DNA of 64,000 nt, taken from positions 1 through 64,000 of the forward strand of contig CAZLGT010000014.1 of NCBI GenBank assembly GCA_964559175.1, read 5' to 3'. Below the pieces are notes generated by a model, which made no database searches, was not told where the DNA came from, and saw nothing but the letters and a program-made list of their open reading frames with translations. Positions 8,112-17,013 of this stretch are shown here, one piece after another. The first letter of the stretch is position 1. Every line of letters begins with the position of its first letter. Made by a program: the position numbers and the translations under genes. The DNA comes from Mariniphaga sp964559175. GTDB lineage: Bacteria; Bacteroidota; Bacteroidia; Bacteroidales; Prolixibacteraceae.

Positions 8112-9212
8112 ATGCGAATTAACGACAAACCATATCATACCATCTGGCTGAGTGAAAAAAATCCATCAGTTGTGCAGATTATCGACCAGCGAAAACTTCC
8201 TTTCGTGTTCGAAATTCTCGATTTAAAAACGCCCGACGATTGTTTTCATGCCATTCGCGATATGGCTGTCCGTGGAGCACCGTTAATTGGAGTAACTGCT
8301 GCTTACGGAATGTATCTGGCTTTGCTCTGTTTTAGTGGGAACAATCCTGAGAAATATTTAAACGAAACAGCAACAAGATTGAAGTTGGCACGTCCGACTG
8401 CTGTGAACCTGGCTTATGCTGTGGACGAGATGCTGAAGTTTATGCTTCAAAATCTTCTGTCTGCAAATTTGAAAGAGATTTCACTGGCGAAAGTTGAAGA
8501 GATGAAATCGTGTGAAATAAGTTTCAGCGAAAAGATTGGGGAATTCGGGTTGAAAATCATCGAAAAAATTTATCAGCAAAAACAAGAGCCGGTAAATATT
8601 TTAACGCATTGCAATGCCGGCTGGCTGGCCTGCATCGATTGGGGAACAGCAACAGCTCCCATTTACAAAGCCCATCACAAAGGAATTCCGGTTCATGTGT
8701 GGGTGGACGAAACCCGACCCCGCAACCAGGGCGCCCGGCTAACTGCTTTTGAGCTGGGGCAGGAAGGTGTTCCACACACCGTAATTGCCGACAACACCGG
8801 CGGACACCTGATGCAGCACAAAATGGTCGATTTGGTGATTGTGGGCAGCGACCGCACCACCATCACGGGTGACGTGGCCAATAAAATTGGTACTTACCTC
8901 AAAGCGCTGGCAGCAAAAGACAATGGCATCCCGTTTTATGTGGCACTTCCTTCCTCTACATTCGACTGGCAAATGGAAGACGGAATTACTGAAATCCCTA
9001 TCGAAGAACGCGATTCAGACGAAGTGGCTAAAATAGAAGGCTGGAACGGGAACTCAATTCAAAAAGTGAAGCTAATTCCCGAAAACAGTCGGGCCGCAAA
9101 TTACGGCTTCGATGTTACCCCGGCAAGGTTGGTAACCGGTTTAATTACCGAGCGGGGAATTTGCAATGCAAACAGAGAAAGCATTCTAAAGCTTTTTCCC
9201 AAAAACAAATAA
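8112..9212 (+). CDS. mtnA: S-methyl-5-thioribose-1-phosphate isomerase
   Basis: A 366-residue enzyme that converts methylthioribose-1-phosphate to methylthioribulose-1-phosphate in methionine salvage. Family features include AVRGAPLIGVTAAYG, ILTHCNAGWLA (catalytic Cys region), VWVDETRPRNQGARLTAFEL and VIVGSDRTTITGDVANKIGTY (catalytic Asp region). The ATG at 8112 was chosen over an upstream one because MRINDKPYHTIWL is the usual N-terminus and a -7 box lies between the two. It is 2 bp from mtnP, so the two steps are made from one transcript. Later salvage enzymes (mtnB, mtnD and others) are not in the window. Confidence 0.93.
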   Translation: MRINDKPYHTIWLSEKNPSVVQIIDQRKLPFVFEILDLKTPDDCFHAIRDMAVRGAPLIGVTAAYGMYLALLCFSGNNPEKYLNETATRLKLARPTAVNLAYAVDEMLKFMLQNLLSANLKEISLAKVEEMKSCEISFSEKIGEFGLKIIEKIYQQKQEPVNILTHCNAGWLACIDWGTATAPIYKAHHKGIPVHVWVDETRPRNQGARLTAFELGQEGVPHTVIADNTGGHLMQHKMVDLVIVGSDRTTITGDVANKIGTYLKALAAKDNGIPFYVALPSSTFDWQMEDGITEIPIEERDSDEVAKIEGWNGNSIQKVKLIPENSRAANYGFDVTPARLVTGLITERGICNANRESILKLFPKNK

Positions 9213-9214
9213 TA

Positions 9215-9961
9215 ATGAAGATTGCAATTATCGGCGGTTCGGGCCTCGAAAATCCGGATATCCTGAAAAATCCGAAAGAGATAAATGTTGAAACTCCTTA
9301 CGGAAGTCCCTCTTCTGCTTTTAAAACAGGTAAAATAGAAGGAATTGAAGTGGCCATCCTTTCCCGGCACGGCAGAAAACATGAAATTCCACCTTCCAAG
9401 GTTAACAACCGGGCAAATATTTGGGCAATCAGGGAATTGGGATGCACTTACATTTTGGCCACCACTGCGTGCGGAAGTTTGCGTGGAGAAATCAAAAGGG
9501 GCGATTTGGTTATCGCCGACCAATTTATCGATTTTACCCGCCACCGCGAAGTTACTTTTCATGAAAAATTTGAGGATGGCAACCTGATGCACAGCCCAAT
9601 GGCCGATCCCTTCGATGCCGGGTTGCGACAAAGACTGATTGATACTTCCGGGAAATTAAACCTTCCATTTCATTCTAAAGGAACGGTAATTACCATTGAA
9701 GGCCCGCGTTTTTCAACCCGGGCCGAGTCGAACATGTTCCGGCTTTGGGGTGCCGATGTAATCAACATGTCGGTGGCGCCCGAGTGTATTCTCGCCAACG
9801 AACTGCAAATCCCTTATGCTGCTGTGGCACTTAGCACCGACTACGATTGCTGGAAAACCGATGAGGAACCCGTTACCTGGGAAGAGGTGCTGAAGGTTTT
9901 CAATCAGAATGTGAAAAATGTAATTCATTTGTTACAACAAACCATTGCCGGGTTCAAATAG
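9215..9961 (+). CDS. mtnP: S-methyl-5'-thioadenosine phosphorylase
   Basis: A 248-residue purine nucleoside phosphorylase-family enzyme that cleaves methylthioadenosine to adenine and methylthioribose-1-phosphate, the substrate of mtnA. Motifs include KIAIIGGSGLENP, ILSRHGRKHEIPPSKVNNRANIWA, GTVITIEGPRFSTRAESNMFR and NMSVAPECILANELQIPYAAVALSTDYDCW. The start MKIAIIGGSG is the family start and lies 2 bp after the mtnA stop. A methylthioinosine or purine phosphorylase is a less likely alternative; the pairing with mtnA argues for methylthioadenosine. Confidence 0.92.
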   Translation: MKIAIIGGSGLENPDILKNPKEINVETPYGSPSSAFKTGKIEGIEVAILSRHGRKHEIPPSKVNNRANIWAIRELGCTYILATTACGSLRGEIKRGDLVIADQFIDFTRHREVTFHEKFEDGNLMHSPMADPFDAGLRQRLIDTSGKLNLPFHSKGTVITIEGPRFSTRAESNMFRLWGADVINMSVAPECILANELQIPYAAVALSTDYDCWKTDEEPVTWEEVLKVFNQNVKNVIHLLQQTIAGFK

Positions 9962-10125
9962 TTTTGCCGCCATGTGCTGAACGGCATGTTTAATTGAAAT
10001 AATTTGGCATATTCTTTGATAAAAATATTTCTGTTGTCTTGAAGCCAGAAAAACAGAAATGTAAGACCGTTCAGTTAGTACTATATAAATTCAGCCATCA
10101 AGCTTCGTTGGCTTTTTAATTCCCG

Positions 10126-10157
10126 GCGGCATCTTTCAAAAGGTGCCGCTATTTTTT
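10126..10157 (+). terminator. Rho-independent terminator after mtnP
   Basis: A GCGGCATCT / AGGTGCCGC stem (one G-T pair) is followed by TATTTTTT. A weaker hairpin with a T-run (AGCCA ... TGGCTTTTT, 10093-10117) lies just before it and could be a first terminator. The rest of the 241-bp gap shows nothing else. Confidence 0.75.
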
Positions 10158-10168
10158 GAGTAAATCAT

Positions 10169-10176
10169 TATCTTTG
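10169..10176 (+). promoter_or_regulatory. Putative -7 promoter box for pheS
   Basis: TATCTTTG fits TAnnTTTG and lies 26 bp before the pheS ATG. No convincing -33 box is at the expected distance. Confidence 0.5.
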
Positions 10177-10202
10177 TCCCTTCATTTAAAGATTGAATTG
10201 CC

Positions 10203-11222
10203 ATGCTGGATAAAATCAGTGCTTTACACCAGGAAATTGAAAATACAACAGCTTCGTCGATGGACGAGGTGGAAGCGTTGCGTATTAAATACATAAGTAA
10301 AAAGGGAAGTGTAAACCAGCTTTTTGCCGATTTTAAAAATGTACCCAACGAACAGAAAAAAGAGGTAGGCAAAGCGCTGAATGATCTGAAAAACTTTGCC
10401 CTCGAAAAAATCAACAGCCTGCGCGATTCATTCGAATCAACTGGTTCAGAAAATACCGGAACAGACCTCACTATGCCCGGCGAGCCTTTAAAATTGGGTA
10501 CGCGACATCCGCTTTCACTGGTAAAAAATGAAATCATAAGTATTTTTGGGAGGCTAGGATTTACAGTAGCTGAAGGGCCTGAAATTGAAGACGACTGGCA
10601 CGTGTTTTCAGCGTTGAATTTTCCGCCCGAACACCCGGCCCGCGATATGCAGGATACTTTTTTTATTGAAAAAGACCCTGACGTGTTGCTGCGAACCCAC
10701 ACGTCCAGCGTACAAATTCGCGTAATGGAACACACCCTGCCGCCCATCCGCGCTATTTTTCCCGGAAGAGTTTTCCGGAACGAAGCCATTTCAGCCCGGT
10801 CACACTGCATTTTTCACCAGGTTGAGGGATTGTATGTGGACGAAAATGTTTCGTTTGCCGACCTGAAACAAACGCTGCTTTATTTTGCCAAAGAGTTGTT
10901 TGGAGAAGATACACAAATCAGGTTGCGTCCCAGCTACTTCCCGTTTACAGAACCCAGCGCCGAAATGGATGTAAGCTGCTCTATATGTGGCGGAAAAGGC
11001 TGCAATGTTTGCAAATACACTGGCTGGCTCGAAATTCTGGGTTGCGGCATGGTCGATCCCAACGTACTGGAAGCCTGCAATATCGACAGTCAAAAATATA
11101 CCGGTTTTGCATTTGGAATGGGCATCGAACGCATTGCTATGCTGCGTTACGGCATTAAAGACATCCGTCACTTTTTTGAAAACGATATTCGTTTCCTGAA
11201 ACAGTTTGAATCGGCCAACTGA
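10203..11222 (+). CDS. pheS: Phenylalanyl-tRNA synthetase alpha subunit
   Basis: A 339-residue catalytic subunit of the alpha2beta2 enzyme that charges tRNA-Phe. The N-terminal coiled coil (about 1-85) is followed by the class II catalytic core: motif 1 around GTRHPLSLVKNEIISIFGRLGF, motif 2 around HCIFHQVEGLYVDENVSF, and motif 3 FGMGIERIAMLRYGIKDIRHFFEND. The sequence FTEPSAEMDVSC is a family hallmark. A Cys-rich insert (SCSICGGKGCNVCK) is present. pheT is not adjacent, as is usual in Bacteroidota. Confidence 0.97.
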   Translation: MLDKISALHQEIENTTASSMDEVEALRIKYISKKGSVNQLFADFKNVPNEQKKEVGKALNDLKNFALEKINSLRDSFESTGSENTGTDLTMPGEPLKLGTRHPLSLVKNEIISIFGRLGFTVAEGPEIEDDWHVFSALNFPPEHPARDMQDTFFIEKDPDVLLRTHTSSVQIRVMEHTLPPIRAIFPGRVFRNEAISARSHCIFHQVEGLYVDENVSFADLKQTLLYFAKELFGEDTQIRLRPSYFPFTEPSAEMDVSCSICGGKGCNVCKYTGWLEILGCGMVDPNVLEACNIDSQKYTGFAFGMGIERIAMLRYGIKDIRHFFENDIRFLKQFESAN

Positions 11223-11256
11223 ATATCTGAAAATCCAAAAAAATACCAAAAACCAA

Positions 11257-11763
11257 ATGAAAACACCAAAGAAATACCCCAGGTTCGCATTGACTTTTCT
11301 GATCATTCTTTTCCTGCCATTTGGCTTAACTGCACAATCCAATGGCAAAAACAAGGTTGTTTATGCAGAGCTTCTCGGAGCCGGAATTTTTGGTTCGGTT
11401 AATTATGATTTCCGTTTCAAACCAGGCAGTGAAGGACTCGGAATGCGTGTAGGTGCCGGAATGGTTCCCGATGTGCTGGTTTTTCCAATTGAAATAAACG
11501 GTTTGACAGGCAAAAAACGACTGGCCTTTGAATATGGGTTAGGCACAAGTGCAGGCATATTTCTTCAGGAAAAACCGGGAGACCAAACTTTTTCATCGGG
11601 AATAAACGGGCTTGGCTTTGTGGGCTATGCCAAAGCAGGATTGCGGTTTCGTCCGAAAAGTAATGGTTTAATGCTCAACCTCAATTGGACACCTATGATA
11701 AACAATCAGGAAATTTGGGCTGTATGGTTTGGTTTGGGCATTGGGTACAGTTGGAACAACTGA
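11257..11763 (+). CDS. Secreted outer-membrane-type protein of unknown function
   Basis: A 168-residue protein with a signal peptide (about 1-26, LFLPFGLTAQ). The rest alternates glycine-rich amphipathic strands (AELLGAGIFGSVNYDFRF, GMRVGAGM, FEYGLGTSAGIF, LGFVGYAKAGLRFRP), ending IWAVWFGLGIGYSWNN. This looks like a small eight-stranded outer membrane barrel. An earlier in-frame start overlaps pheS, but the ATG at 11257 gives a clean signal peptide. No specific family was recognised. Confidence 0.7.
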   Translation: MKTPKKYPRFALTFLIILFLPFGLTAQSNGKNKVVYAELLGAGIFGSVNYDFRFKPGSEGLGMRVGAGMVPDVLVFPIEINGLTGKKRLAFEYGLGTSAGIFLQEKPGDQTFSSGINGLGFVGYAKAGLRFRPKSNGLMLNLNWTPMINNQEIWAVWFGLGIGYSWNN

Positions 11764-11957
11764 AAAACAGTCAATTCTTTCAGTCTTCTTTACTTATGCT
11801 TTGTTTATCACCTGAATACATGTTTTCATTCATCCTCAGATTTTACACATTGACCCCCTGATTTTATTTGTTCGTCGGTTTTCATGATGAATTACGTAAC
11901 CTTCGTTACTCTGTTGGAGTCTTAATATCAAACAATGTAAACAAAAACAATTGAGTC

Positions 11958-12545
11958 ATGAAAACAAAAAATTTGGTATTAACAGCAATGGCAGTATTTG
12001 TTGCAGCAACAGGTTTTGCCACCCAACTCCCAACAATGAATGTAATTCCGGTGCAAAATGAAAAAGCACTGGTAGCATTTGAAACCATGTCGCCGGCGAA
12101 TTTTGAGCTCTCATTAAAAAGTCAGCGTGGAGAAACCATTTACTACAAAAAATCGGAAGAACCGGCGCAGGCCTATAAATTGGTTTTTGATTTGAATGAT
12201 TTGGAAGACGGCAATTACCAGGTAAATCTGAAACATGGCAATTGCCAGCTAAGCAGGCAGATTACCGTTTTAAACCGGAGCTACCTCAAGGTTGGCGAGG
12301 AAATCAGAATGTTCAGTCCGTATTATAAATTTGAAAATAACACCCTTCAGATTTCTTACCTGAACAATTCTCAAAAAAATGTATTCCTGAATATTTTTCG
12401 GGATGGACAGTATGTTACCGGGAAAAAACTGGGAAAAGAAATGTGTATTCAGAAAGCACTTGATTTCTCAAAACTTGAAGAAGGAACTTATGATGTTGTA
12501 TTAACCAACAACAGCAATGAATTTCAGTTTACAGTTCAAAAATAG
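11958..12545 (+). CDS. Secreted beta-sandwich protein of unknown function
   Basis: A 195-residue exported protein with a signal peptide cleaved near ATGFATQ. Two repeated beta-rich units are seen, each with a D-L-E-D/E-G-x-Y-x-V element: FDLNDLEDGNYQVNLKHG and DFSKLEEGTYDVVLTN. These resemble the short immunoglobulin-like or DUF3244-like domains common in Bacteroidota secreted proteins. It is probably periplasmic or surface exposed. It is monocistronic with a strong downstream terminator. Function unknown. Confidence 0.65.
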   Translation: MKTKNLVLTAMAVFVAATGFATQLPTMNVIPVQNEKALVAFETMSPANFELSLKSQRGETIYYKKSEEPAQAYKLVFDLNDLEDGNYQVNLKHGNCQLSRQITVLNRSYLKVGEEIRMFSPYYKFENNTLQISYLNNSQKNVFLNIFRDGQYVTGKKLGKEMCIQKALDFSKLEEGTYDVVLTNNSNEFQFTVQK

Positions 12546-12572
12546 GATGAGAAAGTAGTTGAACGCAATCAG

Positions 12573-12598
12573 GGCTCCGGTTTTCCGGGGCCTTTTTT
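12573..12598 (+). terminator. Strong rho-independent terminator
   Basis: An 8-bp GC-rich stem (GGCTCCGG with CCGGGGCC, one G-T pair) and a TTTT loop are followed by a six-T run. It isolates the upstream small gene from the transporter operon. Confidence 0.85.
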
Positions 12599-12719
12599 CA
12601 TTTTAACCGGCGGTAATTTAAATTCTTATTTTTATACCTATTCACTGAAATAAAAATTTACCTGTCTTCATTTAAACTATTTTGAAGCGTTCAAGTCCAA
12701 AACAGTGTTTTAATTATCT

Positions 12720-12726
12720 GGAGGAA
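12720..12726 (+). promoter_or_regulatory. Unusually strong Shine-Dalgarno before a GTG start
   Basis: GGAGGAA lies 5 bp upstream of the GTG at 12732. Such a good match to anti-SD is rare among the genes of this window, and it fixes the start of the ABC ATPase gene. Confidence 0.6.
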
Positions 12727-12731
12727 GAATC

Positions 12732-13625
12732 GTGCAAATAAAAATTGAGAATCTGAACAAAGTTTACCCCAACGGGAATTATGCCATCAAAAACCTGAAC
12801 CTTGAAATTCCCAACGGTATGTTTGGATTGCTGGGCCCTAACGGAGCCGGCAAATCCACCCTGATGCGGATTTTGGTTACTCTGATGAAACCTTCAAGCG
12901 GACGGGTTAAGGTAAATGACCTCGATTTAGCTAAAAACAGGCGTGAAATTCGGGCCATGCTCGGTTATCTTCCGCAGGATTTCAGTTTTTTTTCGAAATT
13001 GAAAACGTATGAGTTTTTAGATTATGCAGCACGGTTGGCAGGGATGAAGAACGGTGCCGCACGAAAAACTGCCGTTGACCAGATGCTTGAAGAAGTTGGG
13101 CTTTATGAAGCACGCGACCGCAACGCCAACAAACTTTCAGGTGGGATGAAACGACGTTTGGGCATTGCACAGGCGTTAATTAACAATCCTAAAATTATTA
13201 TTGTAGATGAGCCAACCACGGGTCTCGACCCCGAAGAACGTATCCGGTTCCGCAATTTGTTGTCGAACTTAAGCACACGCGACGTCATTATTATCCTGTC
13301 CACTCACATTGTAGGCGATATTTCGAGCACATGCCACAACATGGCCTTATTGAGCAAAGGCGAACTGGCTTTTACAGGTTCTCCCGAGCAACTTGTCAAA
13401 GAAGCGGAGGGCAATGTCTGGTTGATTCAGGCTACCGAGGCCGAATATCTTGAGATCAATGAAAAATATCCGGTTATTTCAACCATTCCCACCGAAGGAG
13501 GATGGGAAGTACAGGTGGTTTCTCCCGAAATAAACGGGTATTTCGGGAAGCAGATTGAACCCAACCTGGAACATGCATACGTTCATTTTATGGAGAATAG
13601 ACTGAATCAGTGGTCAAACTCTTAA
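12732..13625 (+). CDS. ABC transporter ATP-binding protein, first gene of the hybrid export operon
   Basis: A 297-residue ATPase of the DrrA/bacteriocin-exporter type. Walker A is GPNGAGKSTLM, the Q-loop lies at GYLPQDFSFF, the signature is LSGGMKRRLGIAQ, Walker B is IIIVDEPTTGLDPE, and the H-loop is STHIVGDIS. The C-terminal tail (EPNLEHAYVHFMENRL) resembles the tail of the ABC domain fused to the RND pump in the same operon, so the two ATPases are probably duplicates. The likely partner is the large permease 20 bp downstream. The start codon is GTG. Confidence 0.93.
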   Translation: MQIKIENLNKVYPNGNYAIKNLNLEIPNGMFGLLGPNGAGKSTLMRILVTLMKPSSGRVKVNDLDLAKNRREIRAMLGYLPQDFSFFSKLKTYEFLDYAARLAGMKNGAARKTAVDQMLEEVGLYEARDRNANKLSGGMKRRLGIAQALINNPKIIIVDEPTTGLDPEERIRFRNLLSNLSTRDVIIILSTHIVGDISSTCHNMALLSKGELAFTGSPEQLVKEAEGNVWLIQATEAEYLEINEKYPVISTIPTEGGWEVQVVSPEINGYFGKQIEPNLEHAYVHFMENRLNQWSNS

Positions 13626-13645
13626 TATTTTAAAACTGAATCAAA

Positions 13646-16600
13646 ATGATTTCATTTCATAATATTTTTTCAATTGCCAAATATGAACGAACTACACTGT
13701 TGAGAAGTTGGTTCTTTCGCATTTTTGGTGTGCTTTCGCTGCTGGTTTTGTTCGCCATGAATTTTGGTATGATAATCGAAGGAGGTGGCGAACAAGGGTG
13801 GGCAATCCGAAGCATTCCGGCCGCTATTCCGTATTTCAACCTGCTTCTTTTAAATGTGGCCCAGGCCATTATTTCGGTATTTCTGGCTTCCGATTTTTTA
13901 AAAAGAGATAAAAAACTCGACACCACTGAGGTAATTTACATGCGGTCGATGACCAACGGTGAATACGTTATCGGGAAAACCTGGGGAAACCTGCAGGTGT
14001 TTCTGGTGTTGAATGTGGTTGTTGTTGCTATGGCGCTCATTTTTAATATTTTGTCTCTGGGAACAACCATCAACTGGCCTGCCTATGTCATTTATCTGCT
14101 GCTTATCAGCATCCCAACGCTGGTTTTCATTATGGGGCTTTCTTTTTTTCTGATGAGCGTGATTCGGAACCAGGCCATAACCTTTGTGGTTATTTTGGGT
14201 TATATTGGCATTACCCTGTTTTTGCTGGAAGACACCTGGTATTTTATTTTCGATTACATGGCTTTCAACATTCCCATGCTTATTTCAGACATTACCGGCA
14301 TGGGAAACCTCGACCGGGTTTTGATGCACCGCGGCATCTACTTATCGCTGGGAATAAGCTTCATATTTTTAACCATCTACCTGTTGAAGCGACTGCCACA
14401 ATCAGATTCCATGACTGTTTTTTCCCTCATTTTTTCCATTCTTTTTTTTGCAACCGGCAGTTATTTGGGATATCAGCACATTGCCAGTTTCAAGAACAAT
14501 GAAAAACTGCGAAAAGAAGCAATTGCCTTAAACAATGCCTACGTAAAAGAAATTTTGCCCTCAACTAAAAGCCATTCCATTTTACTTGAACACAAGGATA
14601 AAACCATAGGAGCAGTTTCGCAACTTGCATTGCTGAACGACAATGAGGAAGCACTTCAAAATCTTGTTTTTAGCTTAAACCGGGGGCTTGAAGTGAAGAG
14701 CCTGAAAATAAACGGACAGGAAAAACCGTTTGTCCGGAATAATCATCTGGTGCTGGTAACCGAAGGGTTTTCTCTTGCGCCGGGAGAACAAATCAATGTT
14801 GAAATGGAATATACCGGTACCATTGACGAAACATTGGCCTACCTCGATATTTCGGAAGAAGAAAGACGCGAAAAGTATGGGAAATTTGTTCTGAATGTGG
14901 ATAAGCGGTATGCTTTTTTAACACCTGAATATGTTTTGCTGACACCGGAAATTAACTGGTATCCCAAAACAGGTGTTACTTACAGTACCGACGATGTGAG
15001 GTGGAGTCACTCTGAATTTGTCGATTTCAGTCTGGAAGTAAAAACAACGCAGCGGCTGAAAGCTGTATCGCAGGGAGAAGTGACCGAAATGTCTGCCGGA
15101 CATTTCAGGTTTAGCCCGAACAGCCCGCTCACTCAAATCTCACTGGCCATCGGTAATTATGAAAAGAAAAACATTGTAAGCGACAGCCTCGAGTATGGAG
15201 TATGGCACATTGCCGGTCACGATTTTTTCACCGATGCCTTTCCTGAAATCCAGGATACGATTGCCCAGCTGATCAATGAAAGGATGGGCGATTTTGAACG
15301 GAGTTACAACCTGGAGTATGCGTTTAACCGCCTGTTTCTGGTTGAGGTACCGGCGCAGTTTAAAACCTATGAGCGCATTTGGTCGGGCCGTCAGGAATAT
15401 GTGCAGCCCGAGCAGGTGCTGGTACCTGAAAAAGGTTACTTGCTGCGCGAAGCCGATTTGGAGGGAAGCAAGAAGAGAATGGAGCGATGGGGTCGCCGAG
15501 GGCAGGGAAATATGACGGCCCAGGACATGGAAATAAGGGTGCTTTTCGATTTCCTTGGATTATTCACAAGGGAAACAGGAGCCAATTTCAGGGGTGGACC
15601 GGGAGGTTTTAGTGTAGAAGAAACAGCCAATCCCTATTTTGTTTTTCCCCTGTTTTATAATTTCCAAAACAATATTCTTTCAGACCAGTGGCCCATTACC
15701 AACCGTATTTTTGAAGCTTACCTAAAAAGCCAGTCAACTGACATGAGGGGAATGTGGATGCGCGACATGCAGGGAATGAGCGAAGATGAAATGGCAAATA
15801 TTGCATTGCAGGACAGCACTTTTGAAGAAATACTGAGCGATCCGAATCAAAAGAGAATCATCGATAATGTGATAAAATTGAAGGGTGAGGTTTTGTTCTC
15901 TATGATTCAGTATAAAGCCGGGCAGGAAGAATTTGAAGATTTTCTGCGCGATATTTTGCAGGAGTGCCGGTTCAGAAATATTCCTTTTGGGCAATTTGTG
16001 GACCGCATTAAAGAGGAGTTTGACGTAGATCTTGTTCCGATGATGGATGACTGGTTTGCGGCAAATGAACTGCCAGGCTATTTGTTTTCATCCATACAGG
16101 CCGTAAAGGTGAAAACCGGCGATCGCATGCGTACGAAAGTGTCGCTAAAAATCACCAACTTTTCGGAAGTGGATGGAATTGTGAAATTTTCCTTCAGGCT
16201 GGGTGGCGGCGGTGGACCCGGAATGGGATTTGGCCGTGGCCCCGGCGCCGACGATATGATACACCGGCTGGTTTATCTTGAAGGCGGTCAAACCAAAGAT
16301 GTAAGTTTTATGCTCGATGCCGACCCGCGAATGGTGATGATTAATACCATGACCTCTCAAAATATTCCGCAGCAAATAATGCAGGGATTCCGCGAAATTG
16401 AGGAAGACCTTAGAGCTCTGCCATTTGAAGGCGAAGTGATTTCTGAAACTCCCGTTTTAAAAGAACTGCCCGGAGAAATAATTGTTGACAACGAAGATTC
16501 CCAATTTGAAGTAACTGTGACCGACGACATTAGTCTGCTGGAAAGATGGCTGGCAAAAGAAACCACGGGAGCCCAGAAATACTCGGGTATGAACTACTGG

Positions 16601-16993
16601 AGACCGCCGGTAAACTGGACCGCAATTACCAACTCCGATTTTTACGGGCAATATATCCGCTCGGGCTATTACATTAAATCGGGCGATGGAAGCATGAAAG
16701 CCAGATGGCATGTACCTGTTGCCGAGGCCGGATATTACGAAGTGTATTATCATTTATACAAATCGAGAAGGTTTGGCCGCCGGGGTGGAGGTGAAGAGCA
16801 GGGAGATTATCAGTTCTTTATTCACAGCGACGACGGAGTGGAAGAGCAATCACTCTCCATTCCGAATGCAGACGACGGCTGGAACCACCTTGGCTCTTAT
16901 TATTTCTCTCCCGACACCGCCCTAATCGAGTTGACCAATAAGTCGGACCAGCGCATTGTTTTTGCCGATGCCGTGAGACTCGTGAAATTGTAA
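13646..16993 (+). CDS. ABC-2 permease fused to an inactive M1-like domain and a golvesin-like domain
   Basis: A 1115-residue protein in three parts. Residues about 1-280 form an ABC-2 permease with six or seven membrane helices. Residues about 290-800 look like the periplasmic M1-aminopeptidase-like part of known ABC permease/M1 fusions (NWYPKTG, EVPAQFKTYERIWSGRQEYVQPEQVLVPEKGYL), but no HExxH zinc motif occurs anywhere, so it is not a working metallopeptidase. A beta-sandwich follows, then residues about 950-1115 match a golvesin-type C-terminal domain (IIVDNEDSQFEVT ... AEAGYYEVYYHLY ... WNHLGSYYF ... VFADAVRLVKL). The Gly-rich linker GGGGGPGMGFGRGPG is notable. It probably pairs with the upstream ATPase and binds a periplasmic substrate. 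Confidence 0.85.
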   Translation: MISFHNIFSIAKYERTTLLRSWFFRIFGVLSLLVLFAMNFGMIIEGGGEQGWAIRSIPAAIPYFNLLLLNVAQAIISVFLASDFLKRDKKLDTTEVIYMRSMTNGEYVIGKTWGNLQVFLVLNVVVVAMALIFNILSLGTTINWPAYVIYLLLISIPTLVFIMGLSFFLMSVIRNQAITFVVILGYIGITLFLLEDTWYFIFDYMAFNIPMLISDITGMGNLDRVLMHRGIYLSLGISFIFLTIYLLKRLPQSDSMTVFSLIFSILFFATGSYLGYQHIASFKNNEKLRKEAIALNNAYVKEILPSTKSHSILLEHKDKTIGAVSQLALLNDNEEALQNLVFSLNRGLEVKSLKINGQEKPFVRNNHLVLVTEGFSLAPGEQINVEMEYTGTIDETLAYLDISEEERREKYGKFVLNVDKRYAFLTPEYVLLTPEINWYPKTGVTYSTDDVRWSHSEFVDFSLEVKTTQRLKAVSQGEVTEMSAGHFRFSPNSPLTQISLAIGNYEKKNIVSDSLEYGVWHIAGHDFFTDAFPEIQDTIAQLINERMGDFERSYNLEYAFNRLFLVEVPAQFKTYERIWSGRQEYVQPEQVLVPEKGYLLREADLEGSKKRMERWGRRGQGNMTAQDMEIRVLFDFLGLFTRETGANFRGGPGGFSVEETANPYFVFPLFYNFQNNILSDQWPITNRIFEAYLKSQSTDMRGMWMRDMQGMSEDEMANIALQDSTFEEILSDPNQKRIIDNVIKLKGEVLFSMIQYKAGQEEFEDFLRDILQECRFRNIPFGQFVDRIKEEFDVDLVPMMDDWFAANELPGYLFSSIQAVKVKTGDRMRTKVSLKITNFSEVDGIVKFSFRLGGGGGPGMGFGRGPGADDMIHRLVYLEGGQTKDVSFMLDADPRMVMINTMTSQNIPQQIMQGFREIEEDLRALPFEGEVISETPVLKELPGEIIVDNEDSQFEVTVTDDISLLERWLAKETTGAQKYSGMNYWRPPVNWTAITNSDFYGQYIRSGYYIKSGDGSMKARWHVPVAEAGYYEVYYHLYKSRRFGRRGGGEEQGDYQFFIHSDDGVEEQSLSIPNADDGWNHLGSYYFSPDTALIELTNKSDQRIVFADAVRLVKL

Positions 16994-17013
16994 TTCAATA
17001 ATCGTTCAGAAAT

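Noticed and set aside
9101..9631. A 176-codon minus-strand frame across the mtnA/mtnP junction
   Set aside because: Both genes beneath it are unmistakable enzymes; the antisense frame is a by-product of their codon usage.
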